Shown piece after piece: positions 59,384 through 64,000 of a DNA stretch of 64,000 nucleotides. This DNA comes from Lingula anatina (taxonomy: Eukaryota > Brachiopoda > Lingulata > Lingulida > Lingulidae). The stretch is taken from contig NW_019775886.1 in NCBI RefSeq assembly GCF_001039355.2, positions 26,351 to 90,350 of the forward strand, given 5' to 3'. A program made the position numbers and the translations under genes. The notes beneath the pieces are model-generated. The model was not told where the DNA came from and did not search any database. It saw only the letters and a program-made list of their open reading frames with translations. The number at the start of each line of letters is the position of its first letter. Position 1 is the first letter of the stretch.

Positions 59384-64000
<4,617 letters not shown>

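Overview
This is nuclear DNA from an invertebrate animal. It is AT-rich and its genes are split by long introns with GT-AG borders (one GC-AG). It contains microsatellites, homopolymer runs and several small foldback transposons. Every gene I recognise is an animal orthologue. The several-percent divergence between allelic-looking copies, together with the repeat types, suggests a highly heterozygous marine invertebrate (amphioxus- or mollusc-like). The sequence does not let me name the species.

Layout. (1) 1-990 (+): 3' part of an alpha-1,3-fucosyltransferase (GT10). A shorter second copy lies at 5458-5886. (2) 3647-45566 (-): an EVA1C-like transmembrane receptor. It has a signal peptide, two SUEL/galactose-binding lectin domains, a Thr/Ser/Gly-rich stalk, one TM helix and a cytoplasmic tail. 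It has eight coding exons, and exons 3-8 each appear twice. (3) 45567-51089: gene-free, with the EVA1C promoter side and transposon debris. (4) 51090-55354 (-): STK40, a Tribbles-related pseudokinase, eight coding exons. (5) 55599-58863 (+): mitochondrial ribosomal protein L19, six exons, head-to-head with STK40. (6) 59384-64000 (-): calcyphosin-2-like EF-hand protein, 3' part, running off the window and tail-to-tail with MRPL19.

Assembly structure. Single N characters at 5456 and 14183 mark contig joins. Around each join the flanking kilobases are present twice in direct orientation: about 558-5425 matches 5457-10331, and about 10347-14178 matches 14232-17838. Coding exons in the copies are intact and same-length but differ at a few percent of sites. 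The duplicated exon sets cannot be spliced in series, because exon 5 ends in phase 1 while exon 3 begins in phase 0, and exon 8 carries the stop. The simplest reading is that the two haplotypes were laid end to end, not a biological duplication.

The two haplotypes give a useful natural comparison. A 0.47-kb foldback transposon with ~100-bp inverted ends and 9-bp target duplications sits at one site in one haplotype and at a different site about 0.3 kb away in the other, with matching empty sites. One haplotype also carries a ~0.43-kb nested insertion directly at the exon 4 splice donor of the EVA1C gene.

The genes do not form a pathway; this is ordinary animal gene order. The strongest observations are the haplotype artefact, the two polymorphic transposon cases, a perfect 34-bp-arm palindrome in STK40 intron 1, and a GC-AG intron in the calcyphosin-2 gene. 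I found no convincing evidence of a previously undescribed biological system.
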